A stretch of DNA of 64,000 bases from Aquibium microcysteis (GTDB taxonomy: Bacteria; Pseudomonadota; Alphaproteobacteria; Rhizobiales; Rhizobiaceae): positions 919,001-983,000 of the forward strand of contig NZ_CP061080.1 of the NCBI RefSeq assembly GCF_014495845.1, written 5' to 3'. Under the pieces are notes generated by a model that saw nothing but the letters and a program-made list of their open reading frames with translations, was not told the origin of the DNA and ran no database searches. Both the position numbers and the translations under genes were made by a program. Of the stretch, positions 17,478 to 26,173 are shown piece after piece (positions within the stretch are counted from its first letter, which is position 1; each line of letters begins with the position of its first letter).

Positions 17478-18494
17478 TCAGCCGGTCAGGCCGAGCAACT
17501 TTTCGGCATTGCCGTGGTAGAGCTTGTGACGGACCTCTTCGCTGACGTCGAGCGCGTCGAGGATGCGCAGCGTCTCGCGGATGTACATCGGCCCGCCTTC
17601 CGGATCGAAGGGGGCATCCGAGGCGAACACCACGCGGTCCTCGCCGAAGAATTCGATCGCGTGCTCGATCGCCTTGCGCGACCCGAAGGAGGCGGTGTCG
17701 GCGTAGAACTCCTTGAAATAGTCGAGATGCGGCCGCTTCAGCGCCTTCAGCACCCCGGTCAGGTCGCGGTCGCTGGTGCGCTTGCCGAGCTGGTCCCAGC
17801 CGGGACCGACGCGGCCCTCGAAATAGGGGATCATCCCGCCGGCATGGTGGGTGATGACCTTGAGACCCGGATACTTGTCGAACATGCCCGAGAAGACCAT
17901 GCGCGCCATGGCGGCAGAACTCTCGTAGGGCCAGCCGAGCGTCCACCAGATCTCGTATTCGGAGCGGCTCTCGCTCTCGTAGTCGGAGAAGTTCTGGGCG
18001 CGGGCGGGGTGCAGCCAGATCGGCTTGCCGGCCTTGGCCATGTAGTCGAAGAAGGGCGCATATTCCGGCAGGTCGACCGGCTTGCCCGAGATGTTGGTGA
18101 AGATCTGCATGCCGGCGGCGCCGAGATCGTCGATAGCGCGGCGGCACTCCTCGATCAGCGCGTCGGGATTGTTCATCGGCGCCGTGCCGATGAAGGCCGG
18201 AAAGCGATCGGGATATTTCTGGCAGAGCTCGGCCATCGAATCGGAGCCGATCTGCGACAGTTCCAGCGCGCCCTGCGGCCCGGCGAACTTCTCCAGCGGC
18301 GGCGAGGCCAGCGACAGCACCTGCTGGTACTCGTCGCCGAACATGTCCATCACCTCGAAACGGCGGTCGAGGTCCGTCATCATCGGCACGTCGCCCGACC
18401 GCTTGGTCATGTCCGACATGGTGCCGAGTTCCTTGACGAGCCGGTCGAAGAAGGGCTTCGGCCAGATGTGGTTGAAGATGTCGATCTTCCGCAT
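17478..18494 (-). CDS. Amidohydrolase-2 family protein (ACMSD-type decarboxylase/hydrolase)
   Basis: TIM-barrel metalloenzyme of 338 residues. The family includes ACMSD, gamma-resorcylate decarboxylase and 5-carboxyvanillate decarboxylase (LigW). The N-terminus KIDIFNHIWPK matches the ACMSD DxHxH start except that the first His is Phe7, leaving His9. Other expected ligands are present: His162 (IWLHPAR), His216/His217 (THHAGG) and Asp293 (FASDAPFD). It probably uses a single divalent metal. It lies 75 bp downstream of the FAD-linked oxidase and may be the last gene of the operon starting at 26027. Decarboxylation of an aromatic acid such as a carboxyvanillate is plausible but unproven. Confidence 0.8.
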   Translation of the reverse strand: MRKIDIFNHIWPKPFFDRLVKELGTMSDMTKRSGDVPMMTDLDRRFEVMDMFGDEYQQVLSLASPPLEKFAGPQGALELSQIGSDSMAELCQKYPDRFPAFIGTAPMNNPDALIEECRRAIDDLGAAGMQIFTNISGKPVDLPEYAPFFDYMAKAGKPIWLHPARAQNFSDYESESRSEYEIWWTLGWPYESSAAMARMVFSGMFDKYPGLKVITHHAGGMIPYFEGRVGPGWDQLGKRTSDRDLTGVLKALKRPHLDYFKEFYADTASFGSRKAIEHAIEFFGEDRVVFASDAPFDPEGGPMYIRETLRILDALDVSEEVRHKLYHGNAEKLLGLTG

Positions 18495-18569
18495 GGGTCT
18501 CTCCAGTCTGCGAGGTTTGGTGTTGGTCTGTCCGTCCCGGCCGGCGGGTCGACCGCCGGCCGTGCGATG

Positions 18570-19946
18570 TCAGCCGGCCTGTCCGAGCTTGCCGGGGTTC
18601 ATGATGCCGGCCGGATCGAGCGCCGCCTTGATGGCGTTCATGACGTCGACGGCCTCCCCGTGCTCGCGGCGCAGATAGGGGAGCTTGGCGATGCCGATGC
18701 CATGCTCGCCGCTGAAGGTGCCGCCCATCTCCAGCGCCCGGGCGTAGAGACGGCCGGCGAGGCGCTCGGCCTCGGCCAGTTCCTCGGGAATCTCCGGCTT
18801 GATCAGATAGCCGACATGGAAATTGCCGTCGCCGACATGGCCGATGATCTTGGCGGTGAGGAAGGATTGATCGACGTCGGCGCGCGCGGCGAGCACCGCC
18901 TCGGCGAGGCGCGAGATCGGAACGCAGACGTCGGTGGTGTAGGTCTTGCAGCCGGGGCGCAGCGACTGGTTGGCGTAGATCGTCTCGTGGCGTGCCTTCC
19001 AGAGCCGCTCGCGATCCTCGGGCAGCGTCGACCAGGCGAAATCGGAGCCGCCGGAATCGGCCGCGATGGCGGCGACGCTGCGCGACTGCTCCTCGACCCA
19101 GTTCGGGCTGCCGTGGAACTCCAGGAAAAGGGTCGGCGCACGCCTGAGGCCGAGATTGGAATGCGCGTTGGCCGCGTCGATCGCCACCTCGTCCAGGAAT
19201 TCGATGCGGGCCACGGGAATCCCGCTCTGGATCGTGGCGACGACGGCCTCGACCGCGCCGCGCATGGTCTCGAAGGCGCAGACGGCAGACGCGATCGTCT
19301 CCGGGATCGGCTGCAGCCGCACGGTGACCTCGGTGATGACGCCGAGCGTCCCCTCGGCCCCGACGAAGAGCTTGGTCAGGTCGTAGCCGCTGGAGGATTT
19401 CTTCACGCGGCGCCCCGTCGTGATGACCTTGCCGGTCGGCGTGACCACGCGCAGCGCCAGCACGTTCTCGCGCATGGTGCCGTAGCGCACCGCCGTGGTC
19501 CCGCTCGCCCGCGTCGAGGCCATGCCGCCGAGCGTCGCGTCCGCACCCGGATCGATCGGGAAGAACAGGCCCATGTCGCGCAGATGCGCGTTGAGCTGCT
19601 TGCGCGTGACGCCGGCCTCCACCACCGCGTCGAAATCCTCGCCGTTGACGGCGACGATCCGGTTCATGCGGCTGACGTCGAGCGAGATCCCGCCGCGCAG
19701 CGGGATCGTGTGGCCCTCCATGGAAGAGCCGGCGGCGAAGGGCGTGACCGGCACGCCGGCCTCGTGGCAGGCGGCGACCACCCGCTGCACGTCGTCCTCG
19801 TTCTCGGCAAAGACCACGGCGTCCGGCAGGTGCGCCGGCTGGCGCGACATGTCGCGTCCGTGGTGGTCGCGTACGGCGTCGGCCACCGAGAGCCGCTCGC
19901 CGAAATGCGCCTTGAGGCGGTCGATCGTCTCCCGGAGCCGCGTCAT
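18570..19946 (-). CDS. FAD-linked oxidase, GlcD / D-lactate dehydrogenase type
   Basis: Flavoprotein of 458 residues in the vanillyl-alcohol-oxidase fold. The N-terminal PCMH-type FAD domain (about 35-215) shows PFAAGSSMEGH, DPGADATLGGM and SSSGYDLTKLFVGAEGTLGVITEVTVRLQP. The C-terminal FAD-oxidase cap ends with GHVGDGNFHV (metal/substrate His residues), SGEHGIG and LDPAGIMNPGK. The family oxidises D-2-hydroxy acids to 2-oxo acids, passing electrons to cytochrome or quinone. It sits 7 bp after the second thiamine enzyme in the same operon as an FMN-dependent 2-hydroxyacid dehydrogenase. Together the two could handle both enantiomers of one hydroxy acid. Confidence 0.87.
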   Translation of the reverse strand: MTRLRETIDRLKAHFGERLSVADAVRDHHGRDMSRQPAHLPDAVVFAENEDDVQRVVAACHEAGVPVTPFAAGSSMEGHTIPLRGGISLDVSRMNRIVAVNGEDFDAVVEAGVTRKQLNAHLRDMGLFFPIDPGADATLGGMASTRASGTTAVRYGTMRENVLALRVVTPTGKVITTGRRVKKSSSGYDLTKLFVGAEGTLGVITEVTVRLQPIPETIASAVCAFETMRGAVEAVVATIQSGIPVARIEFLDEVAIDAANAHSNLGLRRAPTLFLEFHGSPNWVEEQSRSVAAIAADSGGSDFAWSTLPEDRERLWKARHETIYANQSLRPGCKTYTTDVCVPISRLAEAVLAARADVDQSFLTAKIIGHVGDGNFHVGYLIKPEIPEELAEAERLAGRLYARALEMGGTFSGEHGIGIAKLPYLRREHGEAVDVMNAIKAALDPAGIMNPGKLGQAG

Positions 19947-19953
19947 CGCCGCC

Positions 19954-21603
19954 TCACGCGCCCGCCGCCGCGCGGTGATAGCGCGAGCGCTGGATTTCCT
20001 TGGCGGTGATGAATTCGAGCAGGACGGGGATGCCGGCCTTCGTCTTCTCGATGCCGCGGCGGATCGCCGGCACGATCTCGTCCGGCGTCGTCACCCGCTC
20101 GCCATGGGCGCCCATGGCCCGGGCGAAGGCGGCGTAGTCGCCGGAGATGTCGGTCGAGCGGTATTTCACGGTCGAGACTGGCATGATCGGCAGCTCCATC
20201 GCCATGGAGAAATTGTTGAGCAGGATCGACAGGATCGGAATGCGCTCGCGCACGGCGGTCTCGAAGTCCATGCCGGTGAAGCCGATGGCGGCGTCGCCCC
20301 AGACGTTGATGCAGAGCTTGTCGGGATGAGCGAGCTTGGCGCCCATCGCGAGCCCGAGGCCGTAGCCGAGCTGGGTCGACTTGCCCCAGCCGATATAGGT
20401 CAGCGGCTCGACGGTCTTCCAGAACGGCGAAAGCTGGTCGCGCGGACTGCCGGCATCGTGGGTGATGATCGTATTGGCCACGTCGACCGTCTGCTGCAGG
20501 TCCCAGAGCACCCGGTAGGGTGACAGCGGCGCGTCGTTCGAGGTGAGCTTCGGCATCCACATGGCGAGCCATTCGGCCTGCACGGCGGCGATCTCTGCGG
20601 CGGTGCCGGCGGCGTCGCGACGGGGTGTCCCGCGCGCGTCGAGCGCGGCGAGCACGGCGTCGAGCGTCAGCGCCGCGTCGCCGACCAGCGCCACCGTCGC
20701 CTCGACGTCCTTGTTGACGTGGTCGGGGTCGAGCGTGGCATGGACGATCGTCTTGCCGAGCGGCATCTGCACGCCGAAGGCGGTCTCGGTGAACGAGCAG
20801 CCGATGCCGAAGATCAGGTCGGACGCGTCGAGGAAGTGGCGCAGCGTCTTCGAGATCGCAGCACCGCCCGCGCCGATCGACAGGTCGTGCGTCTCGGGGA
20901 AGGCGCTCTTGCCTTCGAGGCTGGTCGCCACCGGGATCGCCAGGCGCTCGGCCAGCGCCTTCAGCTGCGGCCAGGCCTTCGCGTAGTGGACGCCCTGGCC
21001 GGCATAGAGCACCGGGCGCTTCGCGGCGAGCAGGAGGTCGACGGCGGCGTCCACGGCGGCCGGGTCGGGGCCGTAGCGGGTGGCGAGCACCGGGCGGTAG
21101 TCGAGCGGTTCCGGCACGTCGAGCTGCCACATGTCGTTCGGGATCTCGACCAGCACCGGGCCGCCGCGGCCGTTGCGCAGCCGGCTGAACGCGCGGCGGA
21201 AGACGTTGACCAGTTCTGCGGCCGAGGTGATCGGCTCGGCCGACTTGGTGATCGTCCGCATCGAGATCGTGGCGTTGTAGTTCGGGTCGACATGGGCGAG
21301 CCGGCGCTCGTAGCCCATCGGCAGCACCAGCAGCGGCACCGACTCCGAATAGGCCTGCGCGATGCCGCCATAGGAATTTTCCGTGCCCGGTCCGAGCTGC
21401 ATGGCGAAGACGCCGATCCGGCGGCCCGACGACAGCCGCGAGATCGCGTCGGCCATGTGGATGCCGGTGCGTTCCTGCCGCACGATCACCGGGCGGATGT
21501 CCGCCTCCGCCGCGCGCTCCAGCACGTGGTTGACCGGGTAGCCGCAGATCAGGTCGACGCCCTCGCGCCTGAGGATCTCGGCGATCGCCGCTCCGAGCTT
21601 CAT
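19954..21603 (-). CDS. Thiamine-diphosphate-dependent enzyme (acetolactate synthase-like), copy 2
   Basis: ThDP enzyme of 549 residues with three domains: N-terminal PYR domain with catalytic Glu44 (IVRQERTGIHMADA), a central Rossmann-like domain (VLYAGQGVHYA), and a C-terminal PP domain with the Mg/ThDP motif WGDAAIGF...LLNN. The ATG at 21603 overlaps the preceding stop (ATGA). It could act as a 2-oxo acid decarboxylase or carboligase on the product of the neighbouring hydroxyacid dehydrogenases. It differs strongly from the ThDP enzyme two genes upstream, so this is not a recent duplication. Both keep the activating Glu and cofactor motif, arguing against one being an inactive subunit. Confidence 0.85.
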   Translation of the reverse strand: MKLGAAIAEILRREGVDLICGYPVNHVLERAAEADIRPVIVRQERTGIHMADAISRLSSGRRIGVFAMQLGPGTENSYGGIAQAYSESVPLLVLPMGYERRLAHVDPNYNATISMRTITKSAEPITSAAELVNVFRRAFSRLRNGRGGPVLVEIPNDMWQLDVPEPLDYRPVLATRYGPDPAAVDAAVDLLLAAKRPVLYAGQGVHYAKAWPQLKALAERLAIPVATSLEGKSAFPETHDLSIGAGGAAISKTLRHFLDASDLIFGIGCSFTETAFGVQMPLGKTIVHATLDPDHVNKDVEATVALVGDAALTLDAVLAALDARGTPRRDAAGTAAEIAAVQAEWLAMWMPKLTSNDAPLSPYRVLWDLQQTVDVANTIITHDAGSPRDQLSPFWKTVEPLTYIGWGKSTQLGYGLGLAMGAKLAHPDKLCINVWGDAAIGFTGMDFETAVRERIPILSILLNNFSMAMELPIMPVSTVKYRSTDISGDYAAFARAMGAHGERVTTPDEIVPAIRRGIEKTKAGIPVLLEFITAKEIQRSRYHRAAAGA

Positions 21604-22835
21604 GGCCTGTCTCCTCCCAGGGTGTCGCGCGGCCAGGCCGTCGCATGCCGCACCGGCGCCTGCCGCGCCTCCGCTGCCGAGCGCAGGCCGCATTGGCCGA
21701 GCGCGATGGTGAACTCGTCGATGAAGCTCGCCGCCATGTGGCGCGCCCCGTCGTCGCCGATCGCCGCGAGCGCCAGCATGAAGGCGCGCCCGGCGAAGGT
21801 GGAGCGGGCGCCGCAGGCGAGCGCCCGCATCATGTCGACGCCCGATGTGACGCCGCTGTCGAGGATCACCGTCATGTCGTCTCCGACGGCGGCGGCGATG
21901 GCGGGCAGCACGTCGATCGAAGCGGGGGCGGCGTCGAACTGCCGGCCGCCATGGTTGGAGACGATCACGCCGTCCATGCCGATCGAGCGGGCCTGTGCGG
22001 CGTCAGCCGGATGCAGCACGCCCTTGACCAGCATCGGCCCGCGCCAGGCTTCGCGCAGCCGCGCCAGCACCTCCCAGGCGAAACCGCCGCCGACATGGGC
22101 GCCGACGAAGGCTGCGGGATCGCGCCCGCCGGCATAGGGCACGATGTTGGCGAAGGCCGGTTTGCCGCGCCGCACCAGGGCGCCGAGCCAGGGCGGCGAG
22201 GCGGCGATGTCGATGGCGTTGCGCGGTCCGATCCGGAACGGCATCACGAAGCCGTTGCGCAGGTCGCGCGGCCGCTTCGAGCGCACCGGCACGTCGAGCG
22301 TGGCGACCAGGACCCGCGCTCCGGCCGCTTGCGCGCGGCGCGCGAGGTCGAAGCTGACGCGGTGGTCGTCCGCCGCCAGCGGATAGAGCTGGAACCAGGT
22401 GACGTCGGGTGCCCGGCGCGTGACGTCCTCGATCGTGGCGGTGGCCAGCGTGCCGACGAGATAGGGGATGTTCATGCGCTGCGCGGCTCGGGCGAAGAGC
22501 TCGGTCGCGCCCGGCCACATCAGCCCGTCCATGCCGATGGGCGAGATGCCGATCGGCGCGGCGTAGCGGTGGCCGAAGAGCTCGACCGAGGTGTCGACGT
22601 CGCGGACCTCGCGGCCGTAGCGCGGCACGATCTCGATGCTGCGCAGCGCGGACCGGTTGCGCGCCGGGCCGCCGTCGTCGCCCGCGCCGCCCTGCAGGAA
22701 TTCGAAGGCGAAGCGCGGGATGCGCCGTGCGGCGCGTCGCTCGAGGTCCTCGATCGTCGGGAAGCGGCGCCGCAGCAGCGGCAGACGCTGCGCCAGCCGC
22801 GCCTCGTCCGGTTCGATCGGCGCCCGCGCGTCCAC
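21600..22835 (-). CDS. FMN-dependent alpha-hydroxy-acid dehydrogenase (lactate/mandelate dehydrogenase family)
   Basis: TIM-barrel flavoenzyme of 411 residues that oxidises an L-2-hydroxy acid to the 2-oxo acid. The start is GTG at 22835, sharing one base with the previous gene's TAG. Hallmarks are PIGISPIGMDGLMWPGAE-like FMN binding near 95-111, WFQLYP with Tyr151, Lys271, the catalytic pair His295 and Arg298 in SNHGGRQFD, and the DSGVTSGVDMMRAL phosphate loop. The family's substrate-carboxylate Tyr (Tyr24 of spinach glycolate oxidase) is Phe45 here (FEFLQGGAGD). It lies between two thiamine enzymes, as expected for a mandelate-like route: hydroxy acid, oxo acid, aldehyde, acid. Confidence 0.87.
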   Translation of the reverse strand: MDARAPIEPDEARLAQRLPLLRRRFPTIEDLERRAARRIPRFAFEFLQGGAGDDGGPARNRSALRSIEIVPRYGREVRDVDTSVELFGHRYAAPIGISPIGMDGLMWPGATELFARAAQRMNIPYLVGTLATATIEDVTRRAPDVTWFQLYPLAADDHRVSFDLARRAQAAGARVLVATLDVPVRSKRPRDLRNGFVMPFRIGPRNAIDIAASPPWLGALVRRGKPAFANIVPYAGGRDPAAFVGAHVGGGFAWEVLARLREAWRGPMLVKGVLHPADAAQARSIGMDGVIVSNHGGRQFDAAPASIDVLPAIAAAVGDDMTVILDSGVTSGVDMMRALACGARSTFAGRAFMLALAAIGDDGARHMAASFIDEFTIALGQCGLRSAAEARQAPVRHATAWPRDTLGGDRP

Positions 22836-24532
22836 TAGTAGCTCACCACCACGTCGAGCAGCGCCTGCCGTCCCGCGCGCGTCGCCTCGAGCGCCCGCCG
22901 GATGGCGGCAGGCAGTTCGGCGCCGTCCTCGACCCGTTCGGCATGGGCGCCGTGGGCGCGGGCGATGGCGGCATGGTCGGGCGTCGGGTCGAGCGCGGTG
23001 ATCGGCATGACGTTGGCGGCGGCGGCCCTGCCGTCGGGATACATGTAGAGCGTGGAGCGCCGCACCGCGTTCCAGATGCCGTTGTTGAAGACGACGGTGA
23101 GCAGGGGCAGCTTCAGCGCCGCGGCCGTCTGGTGGCAGGCGACGGGGTTCGCGAACATGTAGGAGCCGTCGCCGATGGTGGCGATGACCTGCTTGCCCCG
23201 GTTGCCGAACTGCGCGCCGAGGGCTGCGGTGAGGCCCCAGCCGAGCCCGCCGGACAGCGGCGTCCCGAAATAGCTGTCGGGCGCTTCGAGCCGCATCGCC
23301 GCCGGCTCGATGCCGAGTTCGTTGAAGAAGACGGTGTCGGCGTCGGCGGCATCCGACAGGCACCGGCTGACATAGGCGGGCGACATCGGCGAACCGCTGC
23401 CCCTGGCCAGCCGCTTCTCGATTGCTTCTGCGGCAGCCGCGCGGGCGGCGGCGACCCTGGCGCGGCGTTCTTCGAAGGTCTCCCCGGCCGGGACCCGTTC
23501 TGCGAGTGCGGCGTCGAGCGCGGCGAGACCCGCATGCACGTCGCCGGCCAGCGAGACGTCGACGCGGAAGCTGCGCATCGGCACGGCCGGATGGAGCGGC
23601 TGCGGCCCGAGTGCCACGACTGTGCAGCCGTCCGCCGGCTGCACGTGCGCGGCGACCCAGGGAACCATGGCGGCGGCCACGACGATGACGTCTGCTTCGC
23701 GGACCCAGGCCGTCGGCTCCTGGCCGACGAGCATCGGATGGCTGGACGGCAGGGACTGCCGCGTCGCCCAGTACTCGACCACCGGCAGCGCGAAGCGCTG
23801 CGAAAAGCCGGCCAGCGGCTCGAATCCGTCGCCGCAGCCGCCGCTCTGCGTGATGATGACGGGGTTCTTCGCACGGGCGAGCGCATCGGCCGCGCAGGCG
23901 ACCGCTTCCTTGGCCGGAGGTCCATAGGTGGTGGGCACCACCGCCGGCCCGGCGGCCGTCAGGTCGACGGCCTCCGCCAGGACCTCGCGCGGCAGGCTGA
24001 CATAGACCGGGCCGCGCGGCTCGCTCATGGCGATGCCCACCGCGCGGTCGATCACCGCGGCCGCCTGTTCGGGATAGCGCAGCTCGTAGTCCCACTTGAC
24101 GACCTCGCGGACCATGCCGGCCTGGTCGCGCATCTCCTGGCCCCAGTGGATCGGGCTCGACCGGCTACCGAAGCGGCCGCTCTCGGTCAGCGGCGTGCGG
24201 CCCGAGCACATCAGGATGGGCACGTTCTCCGATGCGGCGTTGATCAGCCCCATCACCGCATTGGCGAGCCCGACATTGACGTGCACCATCACCGCCGCCG
24301 GCTTGCCGGTGACGAGATAGTAGCCGTGCGCCATGCCGACCGCGACGCCCTCGTGCGGGATGACGAGCGGCTCGGGCATGGCGATGCCGCTCTCCGGCGC
24401 GCGTGCATAGGCCTCGATGATGGACGGGAAATCCGTGCCGCCATTGGCGAAGAGCACGTCGATCCCGGCCGCCTTCATCCGGCCGAGCACGGCCTCCGCG
24501 GCGAAGCTGCCGTCCGGCTGGGTGTGTTTCAT
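22835..24532 (-). CDS. Thiamine-diphosphate-dependent enzyme (benzoylformate decarboxylase/acetolactate synthase-like), copy 1
   Basis: ThDP enzyme of 565 residues with PYR, central and PP domains. Glu61 in IPHEGVAVGMAHGYY is the cofactor-activating residue. IGDGSYMFANP and the following FNNG form the Mg/ThDP site. Domain order and length fit decarboxylases and synthases of the acetolactate-synthase superfamily. It follows the aldehyde dehydrogenase by 28 bp and overlaps the FMN dehydrogenase by one base. By analogy with mdlBCD, this or the second copy would decarboxylate an aryl 2-oxo acid to an aldehyde for the dehydrogenase upstream. The actual substrate is unknown. Confidence 0.85.
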   Translation of the reverse strand: MKHTQPDGSFAAEAVLGRMKAAGIDVLFANGGTDFPSIIEAYARAPESGIAMPEPLVIPHEGVAVGMAHGYYLVTGKPAAVMVHVNVGLANAVMGLINAASENVPILMCSGRTPLTESGRFGSRSSPIHWGQEMRDQAGMVREVVKWDYELRYPEQAAAVIDRAVGIAMSEPRGPVYVSLPREVLAEAVDLTAAGPAVVPTTYGPPAKEAVACAADALARAKNPVIITQSGGCGDGFEPLAGFSQRFALPVVEYWATRQSLPSSHPMLVGQEPTAWVREADVIVVAAAMVPWVAAHVQPADGCTVVALGPQPLHPAVPMRSFRVDVSLAGDVHAGLAALDAALAERVPAGETFEERRARVAAARAAAAEAIEKRLARGSGSPMSPAYVSRCLSDAADADTVFFNELGIEPAAMRLEAPDSYFGTPLSGGLGWGLTAALGAQFGNRGKQVIATIGDGSYMFANPVACHQTAAALKLPLLTVVFNNGIWNAVRRSTLYMYPDGRAAAANVMPITALDPTPDHAAIARAHGAHAERVEDGAELPAAIRRALEATRAGRQALLDVVVSY

Positions 24533-24560
24533 GGCGTTGGCCTCCCTGCCTGTATGCGCT

Positions 24561-26027
24561 TCAGACCGTGACGCTCAGCGTCTTGGTGACGAGGAAGGCG
24601 TCGATGCCCTCCATGCCGACTTCCGAGCCGTGCCCGCTCTCCTTGACGCCGCCGAACGGCGTCTCGGGCATCGAGATGTTGAAGGAGTTGATGCCCACCA
24701 TGCCGGCCTCGATGGCGTCGCCCAGCCGCGCGATGGCGGCGGCCGAAGAGGTGAAGGCATAGGCGGCGAGCCCGTAGGGCAGCGCGTTGGCCTTGGCGAC
24801 GGCATCGTCCAGGCTTCCGAACGGATTGATCACGGCGACCGGACCGAACGGTTCCTCGCGCATGATCCTGGCGTCGGCAGGCACGTCGGCGAGCACCGTC
24901 GGTGCATAGAAGCTGCCCTCGTTGCCGATGCGGCGACCGCCCGCGAGCAGTTTCGCCCCTCGCTCGACCGCGTCCTGGACCAGAGCCTCGACCGCATCGC
25001 GCCGCCGCATGTGGACGAGCGGACCCATCTGCGTGTCCGGCTCCAGTCCGTCGCCGACCTTGATCCGCGCCGCCCTTTCGGCAAAACCCTCGCAGAAGCG
25101 TGCGTAGGATGCCTCCTGCACGTAGAAGCGGGTCGGCGACACGCAGACCTGCCCGGAATTGCGGTACTTGCGCTGCACGCCCATGTCGAGCGCGGTGGCG
25201 ATGTCGGCGTCGTCGAAGACGAGCACGGGCGCGTGGCCGCCGAGCTCCATCGTCGTGCGCTTCAAACCGTCGGCGGCGAGCTTGATCAGGTGCTTGCCGA
25301 CGGGAATGGAACCGGTGAACGAGATCTTGCGGATGACCGGGGAGGCCAGGAGATGGCGCGATATGGTGTCCGGCACGCCGAACACCACCGCGATGGCGCC
25401 GGCCGGAACGCCTGCGTCGACCAGGCACCGCGCCACCGCCAGCGCGGCGGCCGGCGCTTCCTCGCCCGGCTTGTAGACCATGGTGCAGCCGGCCGCGAGC
25501 GCAGCACCCATCTTGCGCGCCGCATTGCCGATCGGAAAGTTCCAGGCCGAGAAGCCCGCACTGGGGCCGACAGGCTCGCGCACCACCGAGAAGCGGGTGT
25601 GGTGCAGACGGCCGGGGATGACGCGGCCATAGCTGCGGCGGCCTTCTTCGGCGAACCACTCCATCTCTTCCGATGCGAAATGCGTCTCGAGCCGCGCTTC
25701 GGCGAGCGGCTTGCCCATCTCCAGCGTGGCGAGGCGGGCGATGTCCTCCTGGCGCTCGCGCATCAGGTCGGCGGCCTTCTTGAGGATCCGGCCGCGGTCC
25801 CGCGGGTTGACGTGTCGCCAGGTCGCGAAGGCCCGCTCCGCCGCCGCCAGGGCGCGGTCGAGGTCGGCCGGCGTGGCATGCGGCACGACGCCGACGGCGC
25901 GGCCAGTGGCGGGATTGACGACCGGCTGCGTCTCGCGCTCCGAGGCCTCGATCCAGACGCCGTCGATGAGAAGGGCAGGGGAGACGTAGCCGCCCGGCGC
26001 GGCGGGCGTGGTGGTCGCGGCGTTCAT
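24561..26027 (-). CDS. NAD(P)-dependent aldehyde dehydrogenase
   Basis: Aldehyde dehydrogenase of 488 residues. ATG at 26027 is chosen because AGGAGGA lies 6 bases upstream; an earlier in-frame start would enter the promoter region. Catalytic residues are Asn163 (AWNFP), Lys186 (YKPGEE), Glu261 (ELGGHAP) and Cys295 (GQVCVSPTRF). It is visibly related to the vanillin-type dehydrogenase at 2695-4140, sharing RKYRN(S/A)GQVCVSPTRFYV-like and MPETPFGG(V/I)K segments. First gene of the operon downstream of operator C, so an aldehyde from the adjacent thiamine enzyme is its likely substrate. Confidence 0.88.
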   Translation of the reverse strand: MNAATTTPAAPGGYVSPALLIDGVWIEASERETQPVVNPATGRAVGVVPHATPADLDRALAAAERAFATWRHVNPRDRGRILKKAADLMRERQEDIARLATLEMGKPLAEARLETHFASEEMEWFAEEGRRSYGRVIPGRLHHTRFSVVREPVGPSAGFSAWNFPIGNAARKMGAALAAGCTMVYKPGEEAPAAALAVARCLVDAGVPAGAIAVVFGVPDTISRHLLASPVIRKISFTGSIPVGKHLIKLAADGLKRTTMELGGHAPVLVFDDADIATALDMGVQRKYRNSGQVCVSPTRFYVQEASYARFCEGFAERAARIKVGDGLEPDTQMGPLVHMRRRDAVEALVQDAVERGAKLLAGGRRIGNEGSFYAPTVLADVPADARIMREEPFGPVAVINPFGSLDDAVAKANALPYGLAAYAFTSSAAAIARLGDAIEAGMVGINSFNISMPETPFGGVKESGHGSEVGMEGIDAFLVTKTLSVTV

Positions 26028-26059
26028 CAGTCGTCCTCCTCGATCCGATGGAACCCATC

Positions 26060-26088
26060 GTATCATCAGGGCCCCTGATAATTGTCAA
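26060..26088 (-). promoter_or_regulatory. Promoter with operator C for the mandelate-like operon
   Basis: On the minus strand a perfect TTGACA (26088-26083) is followed after 2 bases by TATCAGG-GGC-CCTGATG (26080-26064), with a -10-like TGATAC (26065-26060) at 17-bp spacing. Only one base of the 14 arm positions departs from a perfect inverted repeat. It lies 37 bp upstream of the aldehyde dehydrogenase start. The divergent DsbA-fold gene starts 94 bp away on the other side, so the site could affect both. Confidence 0.65.
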
Positions 26089-26173
26089 GTCCCCCGTGAA
26101 TCCTCTGGCGCCGTCCCCGCACGGCGCGTAAGGACCGCCGTCGTCGTCGCACACGCGAGGAAAGGTGCCGCTC

